Assembly: GCA_947652605.1 (NCBI GenBank)
Contig: OX393583.1
Coordinates: 5,683,222 to 5,747,221 of the forward strand
Length of the DNA stretch: 64,000 nucleotides
Source: Elmis aenea
Lineage: Eukaryota > Arthropoda > Insecta > Coleoptera > Elmidae
Direction of reading: 5' to 3'
Shown: positions 1 through 11,977 of the stretch, in pieces
Layout: every line of letters begins with the position of its first letter
Numbering within the stretch: the stretch's first letter is position 1
The notes under the pieces: model-generated
What the model saw: the letters and a program-made list of their open reading frames with translations, nothing else
What the model was told of the DNA's origin: nothing
Database searches by the model: none
Made by a program: the position numbers and the translations under genes

Positions 1-3000
1 CTTTAATGCAAACTGATCATTGCCTTGCTTCTTAAACAAATAGCGTTATTTGTTGTATTCGTTCATATTTGCTTAGAACGCAACTGCGAAATGCTAAAAT
101 CAACTTTATTTTGCCAAATCTGTATGAAAAAAGGATTTCCTTTATTGCAAACTAATCTTTGCCTTGCTTCTTAAACAAATCGCGTTTGTTGTTGTATTCG
201 TTCATATTTGTTTAGAACGCAACTGGTAAACGCTAAAAACAACTGTATTTTGTCAAATCTGTATGAAAAAAGGATTTCTTTTAATGGAAATTAATCTTTG
301 CCTTGCTTCTTAAACAAATCGCGTTATTTGTTGTATTCGTTCTTATTTGTTTAGAACGCAACTGCTAAACGCTAAAAACAACTGTATTTTGTCAAATCTG
401 TATGAAAAAAGGATTTCTTTCAATGCAAACTAATCATTGCCTTGCTTCTTAAACAAATCGCGTTATTTGTTGTATTCGTTCTTATTTGTTTAGAACGCAA
501 CTGCTAAACGCTAAAAACAACTGTATTTTGTCAAATCTGTATGAAAAAAGGATTTCTTTCAATGCAAACTAATCTTTGCCTTGCTTCTTAAAACAAATCG
601 CGTTATTTGTTGTATTCGTTCATATTTGTTTAGAACGCAACCGCTAAACGCTGAAAACAACTCTATTTTGCCAAATCTGTATGAAAAAAGTATTTCTTTC
701 AATGCAAACTAATCATTGCCTTGCTTCTAAAACAAATCGCATTATTTGTAGTATTCGTTCTTATTTGTTTAAAACGCAACTGCTAAACGCTATAAACAAC
801 TGTATTTTGTCAAATCTGTATGAAAAAAGGATTTCTTTCAATGCAAACTAATCATTGCCTTGCTTCTTAAACAAATCGGGTTATTTGTTGTATTCGTTCT
901 TATTTGTTTAGAACGCAACTGCTAAACGCTAAAAACAACTGTATTTTGTCAAATCTGTATGAAAAAAGGATTTCTTTTAATGGAAACTAATCTTTGCCTT
1001 GCTTCTTAAACAAATCGCGTTATTTGTTGTATTCGTTCTTATTTGTTTAGAACGCAACTGCTAAACGCTAAAAACAACTGTATTTTGTCAAATCTGTATG
1101 AAAAAAGGATTTCTTTCAATGCAAACTAATCATTGCCTTGCTTCTTAAACAAATCGCGTTATTTGTTGTATTCGTTCATATTTGTTTAGAACGCAACTGC
1201 TAAACGCTAAAAACAACTGTATTTTGTCAAATCTGTATGAAAAAAGGATTTCTTTCAATGCAAACTAATCATTGCCTTGCTTCTTAAACAAATCGCGATA
1301 TTTGTTGTATTCGTTCTTATTTGTTTAGAACGCAACTGCTAAACGCTAAAAACAACTGTATTTTGTCAAATCTGTATGAAAAAAGGATTTCTTTTAATGG
1401 AAACTAATCTTTGCCTTGCTTCTTAAACAAATCGCGTTATTTGTTGTATTCGTTCTTATTTGTTTAGAACGCAACTGCTAAACGCTAAAAACAACTGTAT
1501 TTTGTCAAATCTGTATAAAAAAGGATTTCTTTTAATGCAAACTAATCATTGCCTTGCTTCTTAAACAAATCGCGTTATTTGTTGTATTCGTTCATATTTG
1601 TTTAGAACGCAACTGCTAAACGCTAAAAACAACTGTATTTTGTCAAATCTGTATGAAAAAAGGATTTCTTTCAATGCAAACTAATCATTGCCTTGCTTCT
1701 TAAACAAATCGCGTTATTTGTTGTATTCGTTCTTATTTGTTTAGAACGCAACTGCTAAACGCTAAAAACAACTGTATTTTGTCAAATCTGTATGAAAAAA
1801 GGATTTCTTTTAATGGAAACTAATCTTTGCCTTGCTTCTTAAACAAATCGCGTTATTTGTTGTATTCGTTCTTATTTGTTTAGAACGCAACTGCTAAACG
1901 CTAAAAACAACTGTATTTTGTCAAATCTGTATGAAAAAGGATTTCTTTCAATGCAAACTAATCATTGCCTTGCTTCTTAAACAAATCGCGTTATTTGTTG
2001 TATTCGTTCATATTTGTTTAGAACGCAACTGCTAAACGCTAAAAACAACTGTATTTTGTCAAATCTGTATGAAAAAATGATTTCTTTCAATGCAAACTAA
2101 TCATTGCCTTGCTTCTTAAACAAATCGCGTTATTTGTTGTATTCGTTCATATTTGTTTAGAACGCAACTGCTAAACGCTAAAAACAACTGTATTTTGTCA
2201 AATCTGTATGAAAAAAGGATTTCTTTTAATGGAAACTAATCATTGCCTTGCTTCTTAAACAAATCGCGTTATTTGTTGTATTCGTTCTTATTTGTTTAGA
2301 ACGCAACTGCTAAACGCTAAAAACAACTGTATTTTGTCAAATCTGTATGAAAAAAGGATTTCTTTTAATGGAAACTAATCTTTGCCTTGCTTCTTAAACA
2401 AATCGCGTTATTTGTTGTATTCGTTCATATTTGTTTAGAACGCAACTGCTAAACGCTAAAAACGACTGTATTTTGTCAAATCTGTATGAAAAAAGTATTT
2501 CTTTCAATGCAAACTAATCATTGCTTTGCTTCTTAAACAAATCGCGTTATTTGTTTTATTCGTTCATATTTGTTTACAAGGTAACTGCTAAATGCTAAAA
2601 ACAACTTTATTTTGCCAAATCTGTATGAAAAAAGGATTTCCTTTAATGCAAACTAATCTTTGCCTTGCTTCTTAAACAAATCGCGTTTGTTGTTGTATTC
2701 GTTCATATTTGTTTAGAACGCAACTGCTAAACGCTGAAAACAACTTTATTTCTCCAATTCTCTATGAAAAAAGGATTTCCTTTAATGCAAATTGATCATT
2801 GCCTTGCTTCTTAAACAAATCGCGTTATTTGTTGTATTCGTTCATATTTGTTTAGAAGGTAACTGCTAAATGCCAAAAACAACTTTATTTTGCCAAATCT
2901 GGATGAAAAAAGGATTTCCTTTAATGCAAACTAATCTTTGCCTTGCTTCTTAAACAAATCGCGTTTGTTGTTGTATTCGTTCATATTTGTTTAAAACGCA

Positions 3001-3771
3001 ACTGCTAAACGCTGAAAACAACTTTATTTCGCGAATTCTGTATGAAAAACGGATTTCCTTTAATGCAAACTAATCTTTGCCTTGCTTCTTAAACAAATCG
3101 CGTTATTTGTTGTATTCTTTCATATTTGTTTAGAACTCAACTGCTAAACGCTGAAAACAACTTTATTTCGTGAAATCTGTATGAAAAACGGATTTCTTTT
3201 AATGCAAACTAATCTTTGCCTTGCTTCTTAAACAAATCGCGTTATTTGTTGTATTCTTTCATATTTGTTTAGAACTCAACTGCTAAACGCTGAAAACAAC
3301 TTTATTTCGTGAAATCTGTATGAAAAACGGATTTCCTTTAATGCAAACTAATCTTTGCCTTGCTTCTTAAACAAATCGCGTTATTTGTTGTATTCTTTCA
3401 TATTTGTTTAGAACGCAACTGCTAAACGCTGAAAACAACTTTATTTCGCGAATTCTGTATGAAAAACGGATTTCCTTTAATGCAAACTAATCTTTGCCTT
3501 GCTTCTTAAACAAATCGCGTTATTTGTTGTATTCGTTCATATTTGTTTAGAACGCAACTGCTAAACGCTGAAAACAACTTTATTTCGTGAATTCTGTATG
3601 AAAAAAGGATTTCTTTTAATGTAAACTAATCTTTGCCTTGCTTCTTAAACAAATCGCGTTATTTGTTGTATTCGTTCATATTTGTTTAGAACGCAACTGC
3701 TAAATGCTAAAAACAACTTTATTTTGCCAAATCTGTATGAAAAAAGTATTTCTTTTAATGCAAATTAATCT
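1..3771. repeat. Satellite array, 139-bp unit, about 27 copies
   Basis: Head-to-tail copies of an AT-rich unit recur every 139 bp; landmarks such as TTAGAACGCAACTGCTAAAC appear in each. The array runs off the left edge of the window. Units differ by a few bases, with some 1-bp indels. Between about 970 and 2360 a diagnostic variant (AATGGAAAC instead of AATGCAAAC) comes back at 974, 1391, 1808 and about 2224, that is every 417 bp, so the inner part is organised as a three-unit higher-order repeat. Units beyond 2500 are more diverged, as expected at an array edge. No coding potential is seen. Confidence 0.97.
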
Positions 3772-3964
3772 TAAAAATGAATCTCTTAAAAGGCTTGGTT
3801 TTATCATACGCTCCTCAAAACATTTCAATAATGTTAATGCCATTAGAACACTTTATTATTCATATGTTAATAGCATTTTATATTTTGCCTCTATCATATG
3901 GAACCCACAATATGACATCTACGTTAGTAAAATCGGGGGAATTCAGAATTTTTTACACATCTAG
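3772..3964 (+). pseudogene. LINE reverse transcriptase C-terminal fragment
   Basis: The reading frame gives SLKRLGFI, then a stretch with RTLYYSYVNSILYFASIIW and NPQYD. This is the region just after the RT domain in jockey/CR1-like non-LTR retrotransposons (typically LGFI...SYVRSILEYAS..WNP). Only about 60 residues remain before a stop, and the fragment begins exactly where the 139-bp satellite ends. It is a dead remnant. Confidence 0.7.
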
Positions 3965-3971
3965 AAACCAC

Positions 3972-4740
3972 TGATCTACACAAGTGACCATTGAATTCAA
4001 AAGGAATCATAATATTTTTGAAAACGTAAAAACAAAATTAAAGTTGCATTTGTCGAGGTAACTGAATTAAAAAAAGTTGGTTTCTCGAAGTTGCTTTGAT
4101 CGAGTTTTGCTGTACTTCGAAATAGTCTGTTGACAAAATTTAGACACCAGTCTCAATGCTTTGCCATTTAATTATTGTTAAAATTGACACATTACAAGCA
4201 AATTTGGTAAAAAACGCTAAACAATTAACTAAAAGCAATTGGGCAATGCTCAGTTAAAAATAAACTTAGTTCTGTTTCCGTTTATATTTCCTCGATTTAT
4301 TATTTATAACACACAAATAGTTTAGTTTGCAAGCTGGTTTCGGGACGCGAAGTCAAGGCTGCGAACGTAAGTTTTCTATTAATTTGTCTTTAAATTAACC
4401 AAACCACATTTTTTGGATAATTTATAAGCAGCTAAACCTCTAGAAGGCCGCTGTCACATGTAACAGCAAATTTATGGTAATTTTGCAGAACATGCACCTA
4501 CAGTTCAATGCACTGCTATGATTCTTTTTTATAAATATCTGTGTTTTATAATTATTGTATGTATTACATTTTAACCGCATGGATAACACGTTCCTTTTTT
4601 AAATATACAGATTGATCTATAGACCTATATCAGGAACTAGTTTTAATCGATCGTATCTGACATGCGGGTTTGGATTTTTATAGTTTTTTACTTATAAGAC
4701 TTTTCAAATTTCATAATAACAAAATTGATATTAAATAAAA
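3972..4740. other. Unassigned AT-rich stretch
   Basis: I see no exon, RNA gene or repeat unit here that I can support. It separates the satellite and LINE remnant from the minus-strand LINE cluster. Confidence 0.5.
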
Positions 4741-4789
4741 TCGCGTGGAGAAATTGTTTTCGCTAATTCTATTGCAATTATGTCTTCTT

Positions 4790-5985
4790 CTTCTTCTTTT
4801 TCTTAATCTGTTCCTCTTGTACCTTCGGTGTCGAGGTATGGTATTCTTTTTCTGTGTTATGTTTCTCCACTCCTGCCTATCGTTAGCTAATTGTGGCATA
4901 TCTCTCCAGCTGACTCCTTTTTCTTCTAGTCTCTTCCTCACTTCTTTTTCCCATTTTATTCTTGGTCTTCCTCTATTTCTTTTTTCCTCTACCTGCATTT
5001 TCCATCCTATTTTTGCGTATCTACTTTCTGGCATGCGTAGTAGATGTCCAAGCTATATCTTAATTGATTGGTCTCCATCTTTTTCTTAATATCCGTTACT
5101 CCTAGGTTATTTCGATTTTTTTCGTTACTGATTTTATCGATCAGTCTACATCCCTCTATTCTTCTCAAAAATCTCATATCCTGTACCTGTATTCTTTGTT
5201 TTTGTTTTTGAGTTAGTGTCCAAGTTTCTGAACTGTACGTGAGAATGGGTACGTACACTGCATTAAAAACTCGCGTCTTCGTTTCTTTTGATATCTCCTC
5301 CTTACTTATCAAACATTTATTAGTGGCGTAGTAAAATTTCGTCTCTGCCGCTATTCTGTTATTCAGATCTTCCTTCAGTTTAGCATTCTCTACAATTATT
5401 GTTCCTAAATATTTAAAACTTGCTACCTGTTCTATCTTTTTTTGGTCTAGCATTATTGTAACTGGTTCATGATTTTTCGCTTTAACCATAACCTTTGTCT
5501 TTGTTATATTAATATTCATATTATATCTACTTACTGTATCTGCCCATAAGTCTAGATTAAATTGCAAGTCCTTTTCGCTTTTAGCCAATAGCACCACATC
5601 ATCTGCAAAGGCTAGTTCTGTTAAGGATATTGGTTTTAGTTTATTCCAACCCCAGTAGGCTTTCTTTGTGTTGCTTCCATTCTTTAATTATTTTATCCAT
5701 AAGAATTGTAAAGAGCAGTGGACTTAATGTGCCTCCTTGTCTTACTCCCACTGTTGTTATAAATTCCTGGGAACTACTGTTATGGGTTCGCACAATTTCC
5801 ACTGCTCTTATATAAACTCTTGATGGCGTTTAATAATCCTTCTCGCACTCTACTTTGTTTCAATATCTTCCTGATCTTTTCCCTTGGCACTCTATTGAAG
5901 GCTTTAGAAAGATCGATAAAGCACAAATACACCATCTTTGAATGTTCCATTGTTTTTTCACTTAACTGTCTTAACGTAATTTTTG
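4790..5985 (-). pseudogene. LINE (RTE-like) RT and C-terminal region, broken
   Basis: Read on the minus strand, the fragments follow the order of an RT. First comes LCFIDLSKAFNRVPREKI (about 5950-5890), then RVREGLLNAIKSLYKS, then a VGVRQGGTLSPLL-type motif near 5740. The catalytic FADDVVLLAK motif lies near 5600, followed by FKYLGTIIV and the C-terminal RFLRRIEGCRLIDKI. The tail RGRPRIKWEKEVRKRLEEKG (near 4950) is the basic tail common in these elements. Several frameshifts and stops break it. A second copy of the same family lies on the plus strand at 28340-30640. The clade is inferred from motif style only. Confidence 0.85.
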
Positions 5986-6259
5986 CAATTATGTTATAGA
6001 TAAAAAAACAAATAACTTTGGCTATTATTTTTAAACAATTACAAATTCCTTTTTTTTCTGCCCATACCCCCAGATTATTTTGTGTCCTTTTAGTTTTTAG
6101 CAATGTTGTTAAGACTATAGTACTGTTAACATTCAAACTTAAAGCTATGCTCATTCGACGTGGAAAAGTTCTTTTGCCCTCTGTTACTTTGAAAGGTTGA
6201 GACCCTAAAGTTATTGCAATCAGACAAAAAGGTTGCTAAGCTCATTAATGAATATAGAT

Positions 6260-6690
6260 ACCATAAGAAAGCTTGGATATAATAATATCAAGGACGAAGC
6301 AGTTCAAAGCTGTGACGAGTCCTGTGGTTGCTATGATGTCTGCTCTGCTCATCCTGAGCATTTCTTCTCTCTATTCTTTGGACACCATTGACAGGATAGA
6401 CTTAAAATGGGCTTGTCCTGCAACTTTTTTGCAATTAGCACTATGCCCCTGTATTAATATGTCATTAAGACACCGCTTGGCTGTTCCATAGGATGTACCA
6501 ACTGCGGGTTTTGGTTCGAAGAAAGGTGTCTCGCTGCCAATTTTGGCTAGGCGATCTGCCTCCTCGTTTCCTGGTATATTAGTGTGTCCTGAGTTTCATG
6601 CCAGCTTAACATTATTCCTGCTTCCTAGCACGTTAATTGCCCGGATCCAGTTCAGAACAAGTCCTGAGACTTCCGACGAGCCAAGAGCTT
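6260..6690 (-). pseudogene. LINE RNase H / C-terminal fragment
   Basis: Minus-strand translation gives HTNIPGNEEADRLAKIG, the RNase H motif found after the RT in I/R1-like LINEs, then AVGTSYGTAKRCLNDILIQG and a C-terminal stretch ending in MLRMSRADIIATTG. A near-identical but longer copy lies at 23583-24300 and a shorter one at 23155-23547. Stops interrupt the frame. Confidence 0.8.
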
Positions 6691-7440
6691 TACTTTTCAT
6701 TGCGTCTTCCACCTCGTTCCTCCATTTTCTTCTTGGTCTTCCTTACTTCTTGCGATTTGGTGGTTGCCACTTTAAGTTTTTACTCAATGTTTCATCCATC
6801 TTTATATTTGGGTTTCAATGATTGCCATTACGTCAATATCAATTCCCAATTTTTGTCCAATTTCAGTATTTTTTACCTTATTATTTCTAGTGAGTCGATT
6901 CTCCAGTAGTTCATTTCCATCGCCTTTATCTTAGAAGCGCCTTTTTTAATAAATATCTCGGATCCATAAATAGCAATACTTTCTACAATAATTTTATACA
7001 ATCTTATCTTTGTTTTTCTGGTTATGTTCTTATTTCAGAATATTCCATGTAGCGTCGGCATGGCCGCGTTACCCTGTGCAATGTTATAACTACCAGATAT
7101 TCAGTTTTAGATGTTATAACTGTCACCTTCCACTCATTATATTCTTCATTAAGCTAGTGTATCTATTTCATTTTCTGCCGAGATAACTTAATCATTAGCA
7201 AAATGCAAGCTATAAGTGTTCACCGATGGATAGACTTATAGGTTTGCACTTTTTCTTCCAGTTTGCTAGGACTCCTTCTAAATAGGTTTTAAAGAATGTA
7301 GGTACGATACAGCAGCCCTGCCTCATTCCTTTCGTGACTTTTATCGTCTGAGATGCTTTTTGTCCTGGTTCTACTGAACTGGTCATGTTTCCATACATAT
7401 TCCACACAGCATCTTCTTGTAGGTTTTGCATTTCTTTAAT
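6691..7440 (-). pseudogene. LINE (RTE-like) RT thumb and C-terminus, broken
   Basis: On the minus strand, the part at 7430-7210 reads IKVTKGMRQGCCIVPTFFK and YLEGVLANWKKKCKPI, the RT region just before the catalytic ADD motif. It is followed by decayed frames resembling IRLYKIIVESIAIYGSE and finally GRPRRKWRNEVEDAMKS near 6700. It abuts the RNase H LINE fragment at 6690. Several frameshifts are present. Confidence 0.78.
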
Positions 7441-8170
7441 TTATTCCGTCGTTATGGTTTCTTTAGCTATTTACAATTCCTCCTAAAGAATTATATTAAC
7501 GTACATACAATATTAATCAGTCAAACATTTCTAAACATTTACAAACTGTATCTAATCAGCATTTTCGTAATTAATAATTAACTTCAACGCATTTATAATC
7601 GTTAAGTTGATTGATTGATTGAAATATCTGTTCTAAAAGAAAGAAATCCTAATTATTCTGTATTACACTGCGGCTATTATAATTTTTGTATTTGTAATCA
7701 ACACGCTGTAATGATTGTAATTGTACAGCGTTGTGTAAAAGTGTATTAAGTATATGCGAAAGTCATTGCTCAGTAGCTGCATTAACCAACATTAAATTCT
7801 TACTTTTGTTAAAGTCACGCTTCGTTACCATAACAACCAATTACTATCAACGCCAGCATTTTCAACTGGAAGCAATAAATCAGCTAAAAATTTTCCGTAA
7901 TTCGGCCTAGTTTAGTTGTTGTGAAAGGCAATGGTAATTTTTTATTTGTAAAATGAATGTGTTTAGCTTGTAGGGACGGTGATTTGCGAAGTCCAGTAGC
8001 ATAACACGACTAATTTGTACTTAAATATGCTTCACAGGAAGTAGAGATTATTTTTTTTATCAACGCATGTGAATATTTTGAAATATACACTGTATGTATT
8101 TTTATTTTTGAAAAGGCCTTACACAAATACTTGTTCAAGTATTTTAATCGGTTTATAACATTCTCCGTCA
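7441..8170. other. Unassigned stretch
   Basis: No gene or known repeat can be supported. It is ordinary AT-rich sequence containing one match to an RFX X-box at 7824-7837, listed separately. Confidence 0.4.
7824..7837. promoter_or_regulatory. Possible RFX-type X-box
   Basis: GTTACCATAACAAC fits the X-box consensus (GYTRYY, 1-3 bases, RRNRAC) bound by RFX factors upstream of ciliary genes. No downstream gene start is recognisable, so a chance match is quite possible. Confidence 0.25.
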
Positions 8171-8362
8171 TTTTCCAATTTCCAATTTTCATCTTTCTTG
8201 GTCATTCCTTATATCGTCTTATAGTTCTCTGTCCCTCATGTCCTTGTCTATGCCTTCTCTTCAACTTCTTCTTGGTCTGCCTGGGTTTCTTCTGCTTTTG
8301 GGTTGCCAATTTTGGATTTGTTTTGGGATTCTATATTCAGCCATTCGCTGTACATGTCCGTA
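8171..8362 (-). pseudogene. LINE C-terminal tail fragment
   Basis: The minus strand shows, across frames, MAEYRIPKQIQNW and KSRRNPGRPRRS, the basic C-terminal tail typical of RTE-like LINEs. It is cut at 8363 by the microsatellite tail of the next LINE. Confidence 0.55.
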
Positions 8363-8363
8363 C

Positions 8364-8364
<1 letters not shown>

Positions 8365-8459
<95 letters not shown>
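8365..8459. repeat. (TAA/TTA)n microsatellite, about 31 units
   Basis: About 95 bp of uninterrupted ATA/TAA trinucleotides. On the minus strand it directly follows the 3' end of the LINE at 8460-8930 and is probably that element's 3' tail. Long asparagine and tyrosine runs translated from it are artefacts. Confidence 0.95.
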
Positions 8460-8930
8460 CTTTATTTGTTCTGAATATCCCAAAAAAGGTGTAGAATTTG
8501 TCACAATAATAATTTACGTACATTACAAATAATATACATAGTTAATAAAAACACAGAAAAATGATATTTAAATATAACATTTTATAAAGTCAGCATCATT
8601 TAAATATTCGCTTACTCCATAGTAAGCTTTAGAAATCAGAACTTTTCTTAATTTCTTCTTCAATTCGCGGGTGGGAAGATTTATTATACTCTCAGGTGAT
8701 GTGTTAAATTTATTATATATAGCAATAATTGTGGAGGCAACATTTTTTTGAAGATAGGTATATTTGAAGCAATCGGGTTTTAGGTTTTTTTTATGTCGCG
8801 TATTGGCTGCATGATTTCTTATATTCTCTTCGAACAGATCTACATTATTTTTTACGAACAGGATGGTTTCGAGAATAAATAGACCATAAAAGGTTAATAT
8901 TTCGTTGTCACCTAACCAGACGCCATTTGC
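8460..8930 (-). pseudogene. 5'-truncated LINE, RT C-terminal end
   Basis: The minus-strand frame contains ILTFYGLFILETILFVKNN, an HAANTRHKKNL stretch, IYNKFNTSPESI and YYGVSEYLND. This is the conserved C-terminal region of a widespread insect non-LTR family (usual pattern: YIxExLxFVKxN, hNxxTRxxxxL, YNxLP, Y.yxveEyL). The frame is open to its end, so the copy is fairly young. Its truncated 5' end lies roughly 10-30 bp from the splice acceptor of the MBOAT exon; the exact boundary is uncertain. Confidence 0.78.
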
Positions 8931-8940
8931 AATAATGCAG

Positions 8941-9545
8941 GAATTGGATTCAATGGATATGATGCTAAGGGCCGAGCAAGATGGGATCGATTTTCCAATA
9001 TTCATATTTTAAAATATGAGTTTGGGACAAGTATGCGTGATAGTGTGGAAGCCTGGAATATAGGGACCAACCGGTGGTTACGAATGGTAGTCTACGAACG
9101 TGTAAATAAATATTCCATAGTGTTTACATACTCACTGTCTGCACTGTGGCATGGATTTTATCCTGGTTACTACCTCACATTTGCCAATGGAGCTTTGTTT
9201 ACATTTGCTGCCAGAAGTATGCGAAAAACAATTCGTGAATATTTCACAGGAAATGGCGAGCTTAAATTCATGTATGATGTAGCGACCTGTATCGTAACCC
9301 GCCTTGTATTGGCATACATCACATTCACATTTGTCCTTCTGGAATTTTTGTCCAGTATGAGACTGTATCTACATATGTACCTGTGCCTTCATATCCTAGC
9401 AGCAGTAGCTTTGATAATAGTGCCTCGTATGGTACCCAAAGCTGTTCCTGGGAATTCAAACCATTTGACAGCTAATGGTAGCATCGCAAAGGCCTTGAAG
9501 CAGGCTAGCCCTATCACTAACAGTGTGTCAAATCACCATGACTGA
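8941..9545 (+). CDS. MBOAT-family lysophospholipid acyltransferase, last coding exon
   Basis: This exon encodes the C-terminal part of a membrane-bound O-acyltransferase of the MBOAT1/2 (Drosophila oysgedart) type, which reacylates lysophospholipids in the ER membrane. Seen in the sequence: an AG acceptor at 8939-8940, then frame GFNGYDAKGRARWDRFSNIH, which matches the family's conserved NGYD...W region. Next come AWNIGTNRWL with the conserved Asn, and SLSALWHGFYPGYY with the catalytic His. Hydrophobic membrane segments follow (residues near ATCIVTRLVLAYITFTFVLL and LAAVALIIV). The stop codon is at 9543-9545. The upstream exons were not recognised in the window. The exon looks intact and functional. 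Confidence 0.92.
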
Positions 9546-9608
9546 TTACTTTTATTTATAAATAATTAAGCCATTACGAAAAACATTCAAAATAACACAA
9601 TTTATTGT

Positions 9609-9614
9609 AATAAA
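9609..9614 (+). promoter_or_regulatory. Candidate poly(A) signal of the MBOAT gene
   Basis: AATAAA lies about 65 bp after the stop codon of the MBOAT exon, a normal spacing for a short 3' UTR. Confidence 0.55.
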
Positions 9615-10039
9615 AATTCTTTATTGTTAAAATACTTACCCATAATATTTGTTTAATTACTTTTACTTGAAATATGAACAACAAAATAATTAGGTAGGTA
9701 GATGACCTTTAATAAAAAATTGAACAATTGTTATAATGTCCCTCGGTTTTTTTATATTATATAGGTAATATTGTTAATAAGTATACGTCGCATGAGAGTG
9801 TAAAAGGGCTTATATAACTTTACTTTGACAACTGCGATATCAAAAATGTTGTGCATTGTTTTTTGCAATAATAATTTAGGTTGAAAGTTAAAATGATGTT
9901 GTTTTTATTTGAATGATTCCTAACAAACATCACATTAGAGGTTGTATAAATATATTAATGGTATATTTCTGATGTCATCTGTAATTGTATTGTTCGATGA
10001 GTTTTCCCGTCATATAGTTTAAATCTTCGTAGTCCTGAA

Positions 10040-11205
10040 CAGGGACTAAAAACGAAAAAAATTCCGTTCGTTTCTGTTCGGAACGAAAACGGAATATATC
10101 GTTTTCGTTCTTTTCGTTCTAACCGAAAACATTCTTTTTTCGTTTTCGTGAACTGAAATAATAACGGTTAAAACCGGTTTTACAATATTTTTTTTGTCGT
10201 CAAAAAATCAATTCTTTTTCTAGTCACCACAACCCTCTATAAATACAATAACAATATTTGCGTCTCAACTAACATATAAACGATGACGATGGGGTTTGAT
10301 GCTCACGGACAGCATATTTTAGACTGGCGAACCATCGCCATACTAAATTTACCAAATCGTTAAACACATTAACATTTAACCATTTTATTAAGTTTAACAC
10401 CCGTAAGGTGCAAAAACACAACGTGATTAGGTTAAATTAGACAAACGATCTTTATCTAAAAATATGAAAATATAGCAAGTGCTGTTTTAAATTTGTTTTA
10501 GTACTAAAAATCTGTGCATTTGAATTAAATAAGATCCTGATGTAATTATTTAAAAAGACAATAGAATGAATTTAAGTGGATAATTTACTAAATGTTATAA
10601 ATAAAAAAGATATTTAAAAAAAAACTTATATTAACTTGAAATATACTTTAACTTTATAGTTTGTACATATACCATACAATATACATTTTCACATTCCGTT
10701 AAATCTTACTAGCAACACATCTTCCAATAATTTCTTTTACATTAGTCCTTTTCGAAGTAAGAATAAATTTTACTATTATTATGTCTAAACGCAAATAAAA
10801 CATACACATTGATAATATATATCCAATCAAGTGTATATTCTATATTGGTGATCTAAAAAACAAATTAGAAATAGAGAATATCTGTACCGTTAATTGTGTT
10901 ACACGAAATTGCAACTATAAACAATAAAGTTGTTAATACATATTCACGTAAATATATGGAGAAAAGTGAAGCTCACTTATTTCAAGTGAGATTTTTTACT
11001 GCCTCGTGGAGTCTCCCCAGCACAAGGTAAATTCGCGTTTGTGGTTAACAAATAAAATTGAAATAGCGACAAAACCGGTTAAAACCGGTTTTGGAAAATA
11101 TTTATTTCGTTTTCCTTCTTGAACGAAAAATAATAATTTCGTTTTCGTTCTTAAAAAAATTTCGGTTAATTTCGTTTAACGTTTTCGTTCCGTTCTCAGT
11201 CCCTG
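10040..11205. mobile_element. hAT-like nonautonomous element
   Basis: The ends are CAGGGACT and AGTCCCTG, in the style of hAT termini, and the adjacent repeats are rich in AACGAAAA/TTTTCGTT. The flanks GTCCTGAA (10032-10039) and GTCCTGAG (11206-11213) form an 8-bp target-site duplication with one mismatch, as hAT transposases make. No transposase frame is present in the 1166 bp. It sits inside the minus-strand LINE next to its ADD motif. Confidence 0.85.
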
Positions 11206-11977
11206 GTCCTGAGCCACCACCACGATCATCTACAAAGCATAGGTGTCGATGAGGGGTAGATACACCCATTGCCCCTCACTTCTTCCAGTTTTATAAAACC
11301 TCTTCGAGGTATATTTTGAAGACGGTTGGTGATGTACAGCAACCCCGCTTTAATTCCCTTGACGATATGAATCCTGTTGGTATGTTTTCCGACTTTAATT
11401 TTTATTGTAGGTTGGTTATAAAGCGTTTTGATAGCCTCAATCGATTCGACATTAATGTTGGTTCCTTCCAAAGTTTGCCAGAGCTTACTTAGAGGAACAT
11501 TGTCATACGCTTCTTAAAATCCACGTACAGTAAGGTGGATTTCCTGATTTCGCGAGGTCTTTTTTTCTATACTTTGAGTTAAGGAGAACACATGGTCAAT
11601 TGATGACCTTCCTGCTCGGAAGCCAGCCTGCTCTTTAGCTTCCATTCTTTTTCTATTCGTTTGTTTCTTATAACTTTACCGTATGGAGCTCATGGAGCTT
11701 GTAACTGCTATTTTGCGCTAGTTTTCACATTAGTTTCTGCCACCTTTTTTTATTTGTGGTTGTCATATTATGATACTTTCCATTCTTCGGGAACTTTAAT
11801 TATACTGAAAAAAATTTGAAATAATTTTCCGCGGTTTCGTATAGTTTGTGTGTTCCATATTTTATTAGTTCTCCTGGTATATCTCCTGGTCATGTGGCCT
11901 TTCCGTTCTTTTTTGTTTTGCATATTTTTGCAACTTCTTCCAGACTAAATCTGATTGGTGATCCTACTACAGTTATA

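Noticed and set aside
8131..8532. Open frames with long Ile, Asn or Tyr runs
   Set aside because: They are translations of the trinucleotide microsatellite and adjacent LINE debris.
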